Assembly: GCA_900550925.1 (NCBI GenBank)
Contig: URTU01000076.1
Coordinates: 1-9,385, forward strand
Reading direction: 5' to 3'
DNA: 9,385 nt
Source of the DNA: an uncultured Alistipes sp.
GTDB taxonomy: Bacteria; Bacteroidota; Bacteroidia; Bacteroidales; Rikenellaceae
Shown here: piece after piece, positions 1 through 5,545 of the stretch
How positions within the stretch are numbered: the first letter of the stretch is position 1
How the letters are laid out: every line of letters starts with the position of its first letter
Translations under genes and position numbers: made by a program
Notes under the pieces: model-generated
What the model saw: the letters and a program-made list of their open reading frames with translations, nothing else
Databases searched by the model: none
What the model was told of the DNA's origin: nothing

Positions 1-402
1 GAGGGCTCTTCCGAAGGCGGTCTGCGTCTGGATAGTGCTGCCGGGGTGGTTGAAGGTGAGGTTTCGGAAGCTGTCGATGCCGAAGACATGGCAATTGCCG
101 TGACGGATTTGGACTCTGTTTCAGGTCGGGAACCGGCGGCTGACGGTAATTCGGGTGGTAGTACGAGAATTGAGGTGTTGTTTGCAGTGCCGAAAAAGTT
201 TCATCGACGCGCCAACAAACGTAATCTTCTGCGCCGCCGGACCAAAGAGTCATATCGGCTCTCGAACGGAGGGCTGAAACGTGCGGCAGAGGGTCGTCAT
301 CTGGTTATGGCCTTGATTTACAGTTCTAAAGAAGTACTCAGTTATAAAACGGTGAACCATGCGGTGGGAAGGATTCTGGAACAGGTGTGCCGATCTTTGT
401 AA
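1..402 (+). CDS. rnpA: Ribonuclease P protein component (5'-truncated by window edge)
   Basis: RnpA is the protein subunit of RNase P, which helps the catalytic RNA bind and cleave the 5' leader of precursor tRNAs in the cytoplasm. The reading frame is open from base 1 to the TAA at 400-402, giving 133 visible residues. A GTG lies at 46, but codons 1-15 are also open and the N-terminal part of the family is absent, so the true start should lie left of the window. The core is seen at fragment residues 57-86: the strand VLFAVPKK, then the RNase P 'RNR' helix, here KRNLLRRRTKESYR. The C-terminal strand and helix follow. Residues 1-56 are odd: a low-complexity stretch with 13 Asp/Glu against 3 Arg, just before the central strand, where family members usually have only a short connection. 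The next gene, yidD, overlaps it, which is a common pairing. Family call is firm; the start is unknown. Confidence 0.88.
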   Translation, partial: EGSSEGGLRLDSAAGVVEGEVSEAVDAEDMAIAVTDLDSVSGREPAADGNSGGSTRIEVLFAVPKKFHRRANKRNLLRRRTKESYRLSNGGLKRAAEGRHLVMALIYSSKEVLSYKTVNHAVGRILEQVCRSL

Positions 403-619
403 GAAAGTCGGAGCATTTCCGTTGTTGGTTTTGGTGAGGTTCTATCAACGTTTCATTTCGCCGATACTTCCGCCGTCATGCCGGTTTACTCCTACATGTT
501 CGCAATATGCTGTCGAGGCGTTGAAGAAGTATGGCCCGCTGAAGGGTGGATGGCTGACACTCAAACGTTTGAGCCGGTGTCATCCGTGGGGCGGCAGCGG
601 TTACGATCCCGTACCGTAG
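359..619 (+). CDS. yidD: Membrane protein insertion efficiency factor YidD
   Basis: YidD is a small protein on the inner face of the cytoplasmic membrane that assists YidC-dependent insertion of membrane proteins. The 86 residues contain the family core: RFYQRFISP at 27-35, then the Cys-containing signature CRFTPTCSQYA at 41-51, a helix YAVEALKKYG, and the C-terminal RCHPWGGSGYDPVP. The hydrophobic stretch at about 20-26 and the amphipathic segment after it fit peripheral membrane attachment. The ATG at 359 was chosen because it is the only good upstream start and gives a length typical of the family. It lies inside the 3' end of rnpA, overlapping by 44 nt in the +1 frame, so the two are probably translationally coupled. 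No convincing intrinsic terminator follows on this strand; the hairpin at 716-743 has its T tract on the opposite side. Confidence 0.95.
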   Translation: MRWEGFWNRCADLCKKVGAFPLLVLVRFYQRFISPILPPSCRFTPTCSQYAVEALKKYGPLKGGWLTLKRLSRCHPWGGSGYDPVP

Positions 620-707
620 GTTATCCTGACCGATCCGTTTTTGCGCGGAACTGATCCTGGATGGGAGTCTATTATCGGAATTTTTATCTTCGTGTACGAG
701 TAATATT

Positions 708-743
708 AAAAAAAAGTGTATCCGAACCCCAGGTCGGATACAC
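708..743 (-). terminator. Intrinsic terminator of the small acidic lipoprotein gene
   Basis: Bases 716-725 and 734-743 form a perfect 10-bp stem (GTGTATCCGA / TCGGATACAC) with an 8-nt loop. On the minus strand it is followed at once by eight T residues (A tract at 708-715 on the plus strand). It ends 25 nt past the TAA of the gene at 769-990. There is no T tract on the plus-strand side, so it should act on leftward transcripts only. Confidence 0.9.
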
Positions 744-768
744 CTCTATAAATAATTGTTGGACTGTC

Positions 769-990
769 TTATTCAGCAGCAACAACCTCAGCCTCAGCAG
801 CCTCTTCAGCTACTTCAACAGTGTCGGCAGCGGCAGCAGTAGTGTCAGCAACTTCGGCAGCAGCCTCTTCAGCAACAGCTTCAACGGGAGCTTCAGCCTC
901 AGCCTCAGCAGTTTTGCTTGCGTTACCACCGCAGCAAACGAACGACATAGCCGCAACAGCGACAATCATCAAAGAGAAAACTTTTTTCAT
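769..990 (-). CDS. Small Ala/Glu-rich predicted lipoprotein
   Basis: I cannot name a function for this 73-residue protein. Residues 1-20 form a signal peptide: MKK, a hydrophobic core, then SFVCC, which gives a lipobox-like site at Cys19 or Cys20, so it is probably secreted and lipid-anchored. The mature part is very low in complexity: residues 27-73 hold 20 Ala, 13 Glu and 2 Asp with no basic residue after Lys26. It should be highly acidic and either disordered or helical. The coding DNA carries short GCT-GAG type repeats, so repeat slippage could vary its length between strains. It stands alone, with its own promoter (1020-1051) and terminator (708-743), which argues that it is a real, separately expressed gene. 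The Ser-rich open frame on the opposite strand is its shadow. Gene call fairly sure; lipidation likely but not proven, since the lipobox is not canonical. Confidence 0.8.
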   Translation of the reverse strand: MKKVFSLMIVAVAAMSFVCCGGNASKTAEAEAEAPVEAVAEEAAAEVADTTAAAADTVEVAEEAAEAEVVAAE

Positions 991-1019
991 GGCGAATTAA
1001 TTTAAATTGTTAAACCGTA

Positions 1020-1051
1020 CAAAAATAAAAATTCGATTTTAATTTTCCAAT
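1020..1051 (-). promoter_or_regulatory. Bacteroidetes-type promoter for the small acidic lipoprotein
   Basis: On the minus strand an exact -7 box TATTTTTG (TAnnTTTG) lies at 1020-1027. An ATTG -33 element lies at 1048-1051, with 20 nt between them. Transcription would start near 1012-1014, leaving a leader of about 22-24 nt before the ATG at 990. This matches the promoter architecture known for the Bacteroidetes housekeeping sigma factor. Confidence 0.8.
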
Positions 1052-1069
1052 AGAAATATTTTCTAATTG
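1048..1069. repeat. AT-rich inverted repeat overlapping the -33 box
   Basis: TAGAAA at 1051-1056 and TTTCTA at 1060-1065 are perfect inverted arms around a 3-nt centre. Outer CAA (1048-1050) and TTG (1067-1069) extend the symmetry if one A is skipped. It covers the -33 element of the leftward promoter and lies just downstream of the SPOR gene stop. It could be an operator or a weak hairpin; AT-rich composition alone could also produce it. Confidence 0.35.
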
Positions 1070-1077
1070 TTCAAAAT

Positions 1078-1533
1078 TCAGTCAGTTTCCATCAGTTCTG
1101 CTATCGGGATATCGGCCCGCATGATGTATGCATTAGGGAATATGTTTTTGACCCGACCCCAGAGGATGGTGACTTCTTCCTGCGAGAGGCAGTTCCCCAC
1201 GGCTACGATGAAATATGGATTTCGGTAGTCTTTGTATAGAGGAATGCCGTCGAAAGAGTTTTTGAACGAGGTTTCGGCGTTGTTTGCGCGAGTACGGGCA
1301 TCCTGGCTGTTGTCGTAGAATATGCCGACGCGGTAACCTCTTATAGTGCTCTGTGTTATCTGGTTATCGGCAGCGACGAGGGCGGCATGGGCATCTCCGT
1401 GTTCGACGACCCGGACCGAAGCGCCGTTATTGGATGTGGCGAGCTGGTCCTTGAAGGCATCGAAGTTCTGCGCCGAGAGACTTGTGACGGTCGCAATGGC
1501 GAGAAAAGCCGCAGTTATGTACCTCTTGAACAT
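1078..1533 (-). CDS. Secreted SPOR-domain protein
   Basis: This is a 151-residue exported protein. Residues 1-22 form a signal peptide with a likely SPase I site after Ser-Leu-Ser-Ala. A short linker follows, and then a SPOR-type domain from about residue 65: GYRVGIFYDNSQDARTRA, then a core with NPYFIVAVGNCLSQEE, and a final strand FPNAYIMRADI. SPOR domains bind peptidoglycan lacking stem peptides, often at division sites; binding here is inferred. I chose the ATG at 1533 because it puts the basic MFKR directly before the hydrophobic core and lies 4 nt beyond the preceding stop. A GTG at 1545 would add four residues and overlap the upstream gene by 8 nt. It is the last gene of the four-gene minus-strand operon. 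No strong terminator follows; the next element is the promoter of the neighbouring small lipoprotein gene. Confidence 0.85.
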   Translation of the reverse strand: MFKRYITAAFLAIATVTSLSAQNFDAFKDQLATSNNGASVRVVEHGDAHAALVAADNQITQSTIRGYRVGIFYDNSQDARTRANNAETSFKNSFDGIPLYKDYRNPYFIVAVGNCLSQEEVTILWGRVKNIFPNAYIMRADIPIAELMETD

Positions 1534-1537
1534 TTCG

Positions 1538-2050
1538 TTATTCACTTATGATATTCCAGATATCATCGAGAGACAGCGCAAATGTACGAAGAAATTGTTC
1601 TAATTGTACATCTTCATATAAAATATTTTTTTTGAAGCCGCCGAATTTGGCCGACATTTCGAGCGAAACGGTCACATGCTGTGTGTCACGACGTTGCAGT
1701 TGTCCCCAGATGCCCATTGCCGCGAACGGGTTGGAGATTTTCATCCGCATGCCGAGTTCGATTTTGCCGGAGTATCGTTTGGGCAGGGTGACTGGTTCGC
1801 GCAACTGGAAGGTCACGGCCCGCGTACCGTCGTATTTGAGGGTCAGCTGAGCCGATTCGACCGAGAGATTGCGGCCGGTCTGATTGGTGGCATCGAGGGT
1901 TATGAGTGCTCCGGTAAGTCCCTGGAGCTGAATGGAATCGAACTTTTCGATACGAATCTTTTGCCGCAGGCGTTCGACGTAACGGGCGCTGTTGCAGGAT
2001 GCCAGGATCAGGCAGCAGGCCAATATGAGAATTCTTGCAATGTTTTTCAT
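1538..2050 (-). CDS. Predicted lipoprotein, possible LEA-type-2-like beta-sandwich
   Basis: This 170-residue protein has a type II signal peptide: MKNIARIL, a hydrophobic core, and lipobox L16-A17-S18-C19, so Cys19 should be lipidated. The residues after Cys19 (NSARYVE) carry no acidic surface-export signal of the kind seen in Bacteroidetes, which favours a periplasm-facing lipoprotein. The body has alternating hydrophobic strands, including a segment with NQTGRNLSVESAQLTLKYDG, where a small ligand-free beta-sandwich of the LEA14/WHy type would fit. That fold is a weak inference from pattern only. Its ATG at 2050 overlaps the TGA of ubiE by 4 nt (ATGA), so translation is probably coupled. The role is unknown; sitting in an operon with a LolC/FtsX-type permease and a SPOR protein suggests an envelope job. 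Confidence 0.82.
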   Translation of the reverse strand: MKNIARILILACCLILASCNSARYVERLRQKIRIEKFDSIQLQGLTGALITLDATNQTGRNLSVESAQLTLKYDGTRAVTFQLREPVTLPKRYSGKIELGMRMKISNPFAAMGIWGQLQRRDTQHVTVSLEMSAKFGGFKKNILYEDVQLEQFLRTFALSLDDIWNIISE

Positions 2051-2766
2051 CGTTTTGTTGCTGTATAGATGTAAGCTACTCCGAAAGTAAGTTTTATGGC
2101 GCGGCAGTTTTCGAAGCCGGCCTGTTCGAGTATCGACATAAATCGTTCCGGCGAGGGGAATTCGTCAACCGACGAGGGCAGGTAGTCGTATGCCGCACGG
2201 TCGTGGGATATGGCGCCGCCTATGAGCGGGACTATCCGGTGGAAATAGAAGCGGAAGAGCTTGCCGAATAGCCGGTTGTCGGGTTTCGAGAATTCGAGGA
2301 CGGCTATTGTACCGCCCTTTTTCAGAGTACGGCCCATTTCGTGGAGACCTTGCGGGATGTCGCCGAAGTTGCGGACCCCGAAGGCGACGGTAGCGGCATC
2401 GAATGCAGCATCTTCGAAAGCGAGTTTTTCGGCGTCGCCCACATCGAGCGAGATCCGTTGCTGCAATCCGCGGCGGGCGATCTTTTCGCGGCCGACGGCG
2501 ATCATCTCCGGCGACAGGTCGACTCCCGTGATGTGCACATCGGGTGACAGTCGGGTCAGTGCCACGGCAAGGTCGCCGGTTCCGGTAGCCACGTCAAGGA
2601 TATGTTTCGGGGCGGCCGGACGCAGTGCCTTGATTGTGCGTCGGCGCCAATAGCGGTCGATGCCCAGCGACATGATGCTGTTGAGCAGGTCGTAATGGCC
2701 GGCGATGCGGTCGAACATCGTACGGATCTGACTCTTTTTCGAGTCGGTCTGGTTATATGGTTTCAT
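2047..2766 (-). CDS. ubiE: Demethylmenaquinone methyltransferase (UbiE/MenG)
   Basis: The enzyme methylates demethylmenaquinone with S-adenosylmethionine in the last step of menaquinone synthesis, probably at the cytoplasmic membrane. The 239 residues show a class I methyltransferase fold: the SAM-binding loop DVATGTGD at 58-65, the acidic residue Asp83 in GVDLS at the end of strand 2, and FGVRNFGD. The family signatures are YDLLNSIMSLGIDRYWRR near residues 25-42, RTLKKGGTIAVLEFS, and SHDRAAYDYLPSSVDEFP near the C-terminus. The frame stays open far upstream to 3360, but that extension is the other-frame shadow of the permease. The ATG at 2766 gives the usual family length and lies in an ATGA overlap with the permease stop. 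A second ATGA overlap links it to the lipoprotein gene. A strict anaerobe would use it for menaquinone; a ubiquinone role is unlikely in this phylum. Confidence 0.95.
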   Translation of the reverse strand: MKPYNQTDSKKSQIRTMFDRIAGHYDLLNSIMSLGIDRYWRRRTIKALRPAAPKHILDVATGTGDLAVALTRLSPDVHITGVDLSPEMIAVGREKIARRGLQQRISLDVGDAEKLAFEDAAFDAATVAFGVRNFGDIPQGLHEMGRTLKKGGTIAVLEFSKPDNRLFGKLFRFYFHRIVPLIGGAISHDRAAYDYLPSSVDEFPSPERFMSILEQAGFENCRAIKLTFGVAYIYTATKR

Positions 2767-4007
2767 TGGTATCGAACTGTTGTTTCGGGTTTTATGAACG
2801 AGATGATTGATGCCGGCAGGATCATCAGGGCGACGATGATGATTATTGTCGCAACGTTGAGTGCCATCCACCAGCCGATTCCGATGCTTATCGGGACTTC
2901 GGAGATCATGTATCCGGTCGGGTCGAGTTTGATCAGATGGCCCCAGTGCTGGGCGGCGCACAGGGCCAGTCCTGCGATGTTGCCGTATACCACGCCGCGG
3001 CCGACGATATAGAGCGACCGCCAGAGGAAGATGCTTCGTATCTGGCCGTTCCGCATTCCGAGCGACTTGAGGATTCCGATCATTCGGGTCCGTTCGAGCA
3101 GTATGATCAGCATGGCCGAGATCATGTTCATCAGTGCCACGACGAGCATTATTATTATGATGATCATGGCGTTTATGTTGTGAGTCTTGAGCCAGTCGAA
3201 GATCATCGGGTAGCGGGTCATGATATCTGTGGCAAATAGTTGCTGGTTTTCGTCGAGTCCAACCTCGAGGGCGCACTGGTTGACGAGGTCGGTGATTGGG
3301 GCGACATGCCGGAAGTCGGAGGTGCTGATTTCGTATCCGGTGATGAGCGACGGATCCCAATTATTGATTCTCTGCACGTTCCCGAGTTCGGTCAACACCA
3401 CCATGTCATCCATTTCGCTCATTCCGGAGGAGTAGATTCCGCACACCTTGAACAGGTCGCGGCGGGTCCGGCCGTCGCTGTAGACGAAGAGCATTTCGGC
3501 CCGCGAGGCGGTGTCGAGTTTTAGCATCGAGGCGAGCGACTCCGAGATGAGGAGATCCTTGTGGAGCTGCCGGCCGTCGGTTCGGGGCAGCGATCCGGCA
3601 ATGAGGTTCTGTTTGAAGAAGGTCGAGTCGTAATTCTGGTCAACCCCCTTGAGCATTACGCCCTGTATGGCTTCGTCGGTACGGATAATGCCGCCCTTGA
3701 CGGCGAATTTCGAGATGCTGGTGACACCGTCGATCTCTGCGATACGTTGTTCGAGCGTGGGACTGGCCGTGATGGGAGTCCGTTCGAGCGAAGAGTTGCT
3801 GTCGAGATTTGTGAGCTGGATCTGGGCATCGAAGCCGATGATCTTGGATGTAATCTCGCGGCGGAAACCCGTAATGACGGCCAGTGCGACGATCATTACC
3901 GTAACGCCTGTGGCTACGGTAGCGGTGGCGACACGGACCATTACGTTGTGGCCGTCCCGGCCTGCTGAAGAGGCTATCCGTCGGGCTATGAAGAATTCGA
4001 GTTTCAC
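2763..4007 (-). CDS. LolC/LolE-family (FtsX-type) ABC transporter permease
   Basis: This 414-residue inner-membrane protein has the MacB/LolC layout. The N-terminal motif KLEFFIARRI precedes membrane span 1 at about 26-47, and a large periplasmic domain runs from about 50 to 275. Spans follow at about 277-304, 327-355 and 379-404. The FtsX cytoplasmic loop ERTRMIGILKSLGM lies at 305-318. LolC/E permeases pair with the ATPase LolD to release lipoproteins from the inner membrane; that substrate is inferred from family only, and no ATPase gene is in the window. I chose the GTG at 4007 because family members begin at this motif and because a -7 promoter box at 4031-4038 lies inside the upstream extension. 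It is the first gene of the operon, and its TGA overlaps the ubiE ATG. A divisome FtsX role is unlikely, since FtsX is shorter. Confidence 0.9.
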   Translation of the reverse strand: MKLEFFIARRIASSAGRDGHNVMVRVATATVATGVTVMIVALAVITGFRREITSKIIGFDAQIQLTNLDSNSSLERTPITASPTLEQRIAEIDGVTSISKFAVKGGIIRTDEAIQGVMLKGVDQNYDSTFFKQNLIAGSLPRTDGRQLHKDLLISESLASMLKLDTASRAEMLFVYSDGRTRRDLFKVCGIYSSGMSEMDDMVVLTELGNVQRINNWDPSLITGYEISTSDFRHVAPITDLVNQCALEVGLDENQQLFATDIMTRYPMIFDWLKTHNINAMIIIIIMLVVALMNMISAMLIILLERTRMIGILKSLGMRNGQIRSIFLWRSLYIVGRGVVYGNIAGLALCAAQHWGHLIKLDPTGYMISEVPISIGIGWWMALNVATIIIIVALMILPASIISFIKPETTVRYQ

Positions 4008-4030
4008 GCTGCACCTGTTTTTACCTTGTG

Positions 4031-4038
4031 CAAAGATA
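4031..4038 (-). promoter_or_regulatory. -7 promoter box of the permease-ubiE-lipoprotein-SPOR operon
   Basis: The minus strand reads TATCTTTG, an exact TAnnTTTG box. Transcription would start near 4024, about 17-20 nt before the GTG at 4007. No TTTG or TTG element is found at 17-23 nt spacing upstream, so only half of the promoter is recognisable. Confidence 0.55.
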
Positions 4039-4085
4039 CGTAATTCCTTGTTGTTACGCGAGGGAAAGGGAAGAAAAGAGTGGGC

Positions 4086-4109
4086 AAAGAGATTGTGAAA
4101 TCTCTTTTT
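4086..4109. other. Perfect 9-bp hairpin embedding a -33 element
   Basis: AAAGAGATT (4086-4094) and AATCTCTTT (4099-4107) are perfect inverted arms around the loop GTGA, followed on the plus strand by two more T residues. It could look like a weak AT-rich terminator, but no gene upstream on either strand clearly needs one. The ATTG used as -33 element by the rightward promoter spans the end of the left arm and the first loop base, so a protein-binding operator is an alternative. Confidence 0.5.
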
Positions 4110-4123
4110 ATGGTATAAATTTG
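4092..4123 (+). promoter_or_regulatory. Full Bacteroidetes-type promoter, rightward
   Basis: ATTG at 4092-4095 and an exact TAnnTTTG box, TAAATTTG, at 4116-4123 are separated by 20 nt, the same geometry as the promoter at 1020-1051. Transcription would start near 4129-4131 and run away from the permease operon. The first reasonable downstream gene is the 46-codon frame at 4356, so the transcript would have an unusually long leader or be a noncoding RNA. Confidence 0.7.
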
Positions 4124-4129
4124 TAGACG

Positions 4130-4355
4130 GTGGTTGGAGCTTTGGGAGTTGGGGAACGGAGTACGGATTGGCCGGTAGATCAGATGATTGTGCCCGGCTG
4201 GCTTGTGAGATAGGGGCGGTTGGATCATCGGTGTGGAGACCGGCCGCCGCGAGGGGAAACTCCGGCCGCATTACCCGGAATGGGACTGCAAATTATTGTC
4301 AAACATTTATGGCTCAACGGCATTTGCCGGCAGAGTTCACATAAGGTTATTCAGG
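4130..4355 (+). other. Long structured leader or noncoding RNA candidate
   Basis: No protein-coding frame here looks real. The stretch is G-rich and can fold: CGGCCG at 4241-4246 pairs with CGGCCG at 4263-4268 around a loop that contains GAG/CTC, and CGGC (4318-4321) pairs with GCCG (4326-4329). I found no match to the motifs of SRP RNA, RNase P RNA, tmRNA or the common riboswitches. A tiny frame at 4309-4344 would encode MAQRHLPAEFT and stop 11 nt before the ATG at 4356, so a leader peptide is possible. What is seen is only promoter placement and pairing potential; function is unknown. Confidence 0.35.
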
Positions 4356-4496
4356 ATGGATTGGAAGGATATAGCGATCATCGTTGTCGCTGCGATTATT
4401 GCAGGCATCTTTGCCCCCAAACTTGGTCCGCATGTGGTGCGGTGGCTGGAAAAGATCGGCAAACGCTCCTCTTCAGATCGGGCGGACCGGTCCTAA
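4356..4496 (+). CDS. Possible small single-span membrane protein (46 aa)
   Basis: I do not recognise this protein. It reads MDWKD, then a hydrophobic stretch IAIIVVAAIIAGIFA at residues 6-20, then Pro-Lys and a basic tail (R29, K33, K36, R37) ending in a polar Ser/Asp/Arg segment. By the positive-inside rule the tail would face the cytoplasm. The frame is open further upstream to 4233, but that part has no protein-like character and no good start; the ATG at 4356 follows AGG directly. Support for a real gene comes from the clear membrane span and the full promoter at 4092-4123 pointing at it. Against it are its small size and the lack of any recognised relative. Small hydrophobic peptides of this shape include type I toxins and regulators of membrane complexes, but nothing here decides between them. 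It converges with tpiA. Confidence 0.5.
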   Translation: MDWKDIAIIVVAAIIAGIFAPKLGPHVVRWLEKIGKRSSSDRADRS

Positions 4497-4548
4497 AAGG
4501 CGTGCTGGCCATAACAGCCGTGTCGACCATAAAAGTCAGGTAAGCCAT

Positions 4549-4595
4549 AAAAACAGTGACGGGCAGGATTTTGATACCCGCCCGTCATTGCTGTT
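4549..4595 (-). terminator. Intrinsic terminator of tpiA
   Basis: TGACGGGC (4557-4564) and GCCCGTCA (4580-4587) form a perfect 8-bp GC-rich stem with a 15-nt loop. The arms AACAG (4552-4556) and CTGTT (4591-4595) can extend it past a 3-nt bulge. On the minus strand a T run (plus-strand A tract 4549-4553) follows. It begins 17 nt past the tpiA stop. On the plus strand the T tract is poor, so it is mainly a tpiA terminator. Confidence 0.8.
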
Positions 4596-4611
4596 GCTCG
4601 GTTCCGGTTGG

Positions 4612-5364
4612 TTAGAAACCTTTGCCGATAGCGAGGAAATCCTCGGCCTTGAGTGCGGCACCGCCGATCAGACCGCCGTCGACATCCTCCTTTGCGAAGA
4701 TCTCGGCAGCATTCGCAGGTTTGCACGAACCGCCGTAGAGGATCGGGCATTCATCGGCTGCGGCACCGAACTTCTCGGCCAGCACCTTGCGGATGTATGC
4801 GTGAATCTCCTGAGCCTGGTCTGCGGTAGCGGTCTTGCCGGTACCGATGGCCCATACGGGTTCGTATGCGATCACGAGGTTCTTGAACTGCTCTTCGGTC
4901 AGGTTGTAGACAACCTCCTCGATCTGAGCCTTAACTACATCGAAGTGTTTTCCAGCCTCGCGCTCTTCGAGGTTCTCGCCGACGCAGTAGATCGGGGTAA
5001 GTCCGTTGGCGTATGCCTGAACCATCTTTTTGTTGAGGGTTTCGGAGGTCTCGCCGTAGTACTGGCGGCGCTCCGAGTGGCCGAGGATGACATATTTGCA
5101 TCCGAGAGCGGCGATCATCGATGCTGCCACCTCACCCGTATATGCACCCTTTGCTTCGGCAGCGCAGTTCTGTGCGCCCAGAGCGATGTCCGAACCCTTC
5201 AGAGCCTCGGCTACCATCGACAGATGGGTGAACGGAGGGCATACGATGAAGTTGACACACGAGCATACCGTTGCACGTCCTGCTACGACGCCTTTGGCCA
5301 GTTCGACTCCTTCGGCCGGAAGAGTATTCATCTTCCAGTTGCCGGCTACGATTTTCTTTCTCAT
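4612..5364 (-). CDS. tpiA: Triosephosphate isomerase
   Basis: TpiA interconverts dihydroxyacetone phosphate and glyceraldehyde 3-phosphate in cytoplasmic glycolysis and gluconeogenesis. The 250 residues are the standard length of this TIM-barrel enzyme. All active-site elements are visible: N9 and K11 in GNWKMN, the electrophile H96 in ILGHSERR, the catalytic base E168 in AYEPVWAIGTGK with the mobile loop 6 following, and the phosphate-binding YGGSCKP and GGLIGGAAL near the C-terminus. The ATG at 5364 is fixed by the family N-terminus (MRKKIVAGNWKMN); the open frame extends 19 codons further without homology. The leader before it is A-rich, as is usual in this phylum. It lies 181 nt after lysS on the same strand. 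No clear TAnnTTTG box is seen in that gap, so read-through from lysS is possible. It ends in a good terminator. Confidence 0.98.
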   Translation of the reverse strand: MRKKIVAGNWKMNTLPAEGVELAKGVVAGRATVCSCVNFIVCPPFTHLSMVAEALKGSDIALGAQNCAAEAKGAYTGEVAASMIAALGCKYVILGHSERRQYYGETSETLNKKMVQAYANGLTPIYCVGENLEEREAGKHFDVVKAQIEEVVYNLTEEQFKNLVIAYEPVWAIGTGKTATADQAQEIHAYIRKVLAEKFGAAADECPILYGGSCKPANAAEIFAKEDVDGGLIGGAALKAEDFLAIGKGF

Positions 5365-5545
5365 TTTCGGTTTGTTTTTATTTGTTGTGCTGTAAATAAC
5401 TTTCGTGTTTTGTTGCTGCACATGCCTGATGCCGTTTCCGGGTTCAGTAAGCCTCCGACAAACCCTGTTCCATATTGACCGAGTGTGATCGGACCTTTAA
5501 GGATGGCAGTCGGCAGTGCTCGGCAGGCTTATTCCTGGAACTACT

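Noticed and set aside
685..692. TATCTTCG as a possible plus-strand -7 box after yidD
   Set aside because: One mismatch to TAnnTTTG, no -33 element at the proper distance, and no plus-strand gene follows.
661..1005. Ser-rich open frame on the plus strand
   Set aside because: It is the complement of the Ala/Glu-rich lipoprotein gene (GCT/GAG codons read as Ser/Leu) and crosses that gene's terminator.
2767..3360. 198-codon upstream extension of ubiE
   Set aside because: The region is the coding sequence of the permease in another frame and its translation is Arg/His/Pro-rich and not protein-like. The ATG at 2766 gives the family length.
4008..4271. 88-codon upstream extension of the permease gene
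   Set aside because: It contains the -7 promoter box and an AT-rich hairpin, and family homology begins exactly at the GTG at 4007.
4130..4355. Riboswitch or known housekeeping RNA (cobalamin, TPP, SRP, RNase P, tmRNA)
   Set aside because: A GGGGAAACTCCGGCC stretch recalls parts of such RNAs, but the defining conserved motifs are absent and no downstream gene fits a cofactor switch.
4384..5478. 364-codon open frame on the plus strand
   Set aside because: It is antisense to tpiA, whose active-site residues are intact on the other strand; it also reads through the tpiA terminator.
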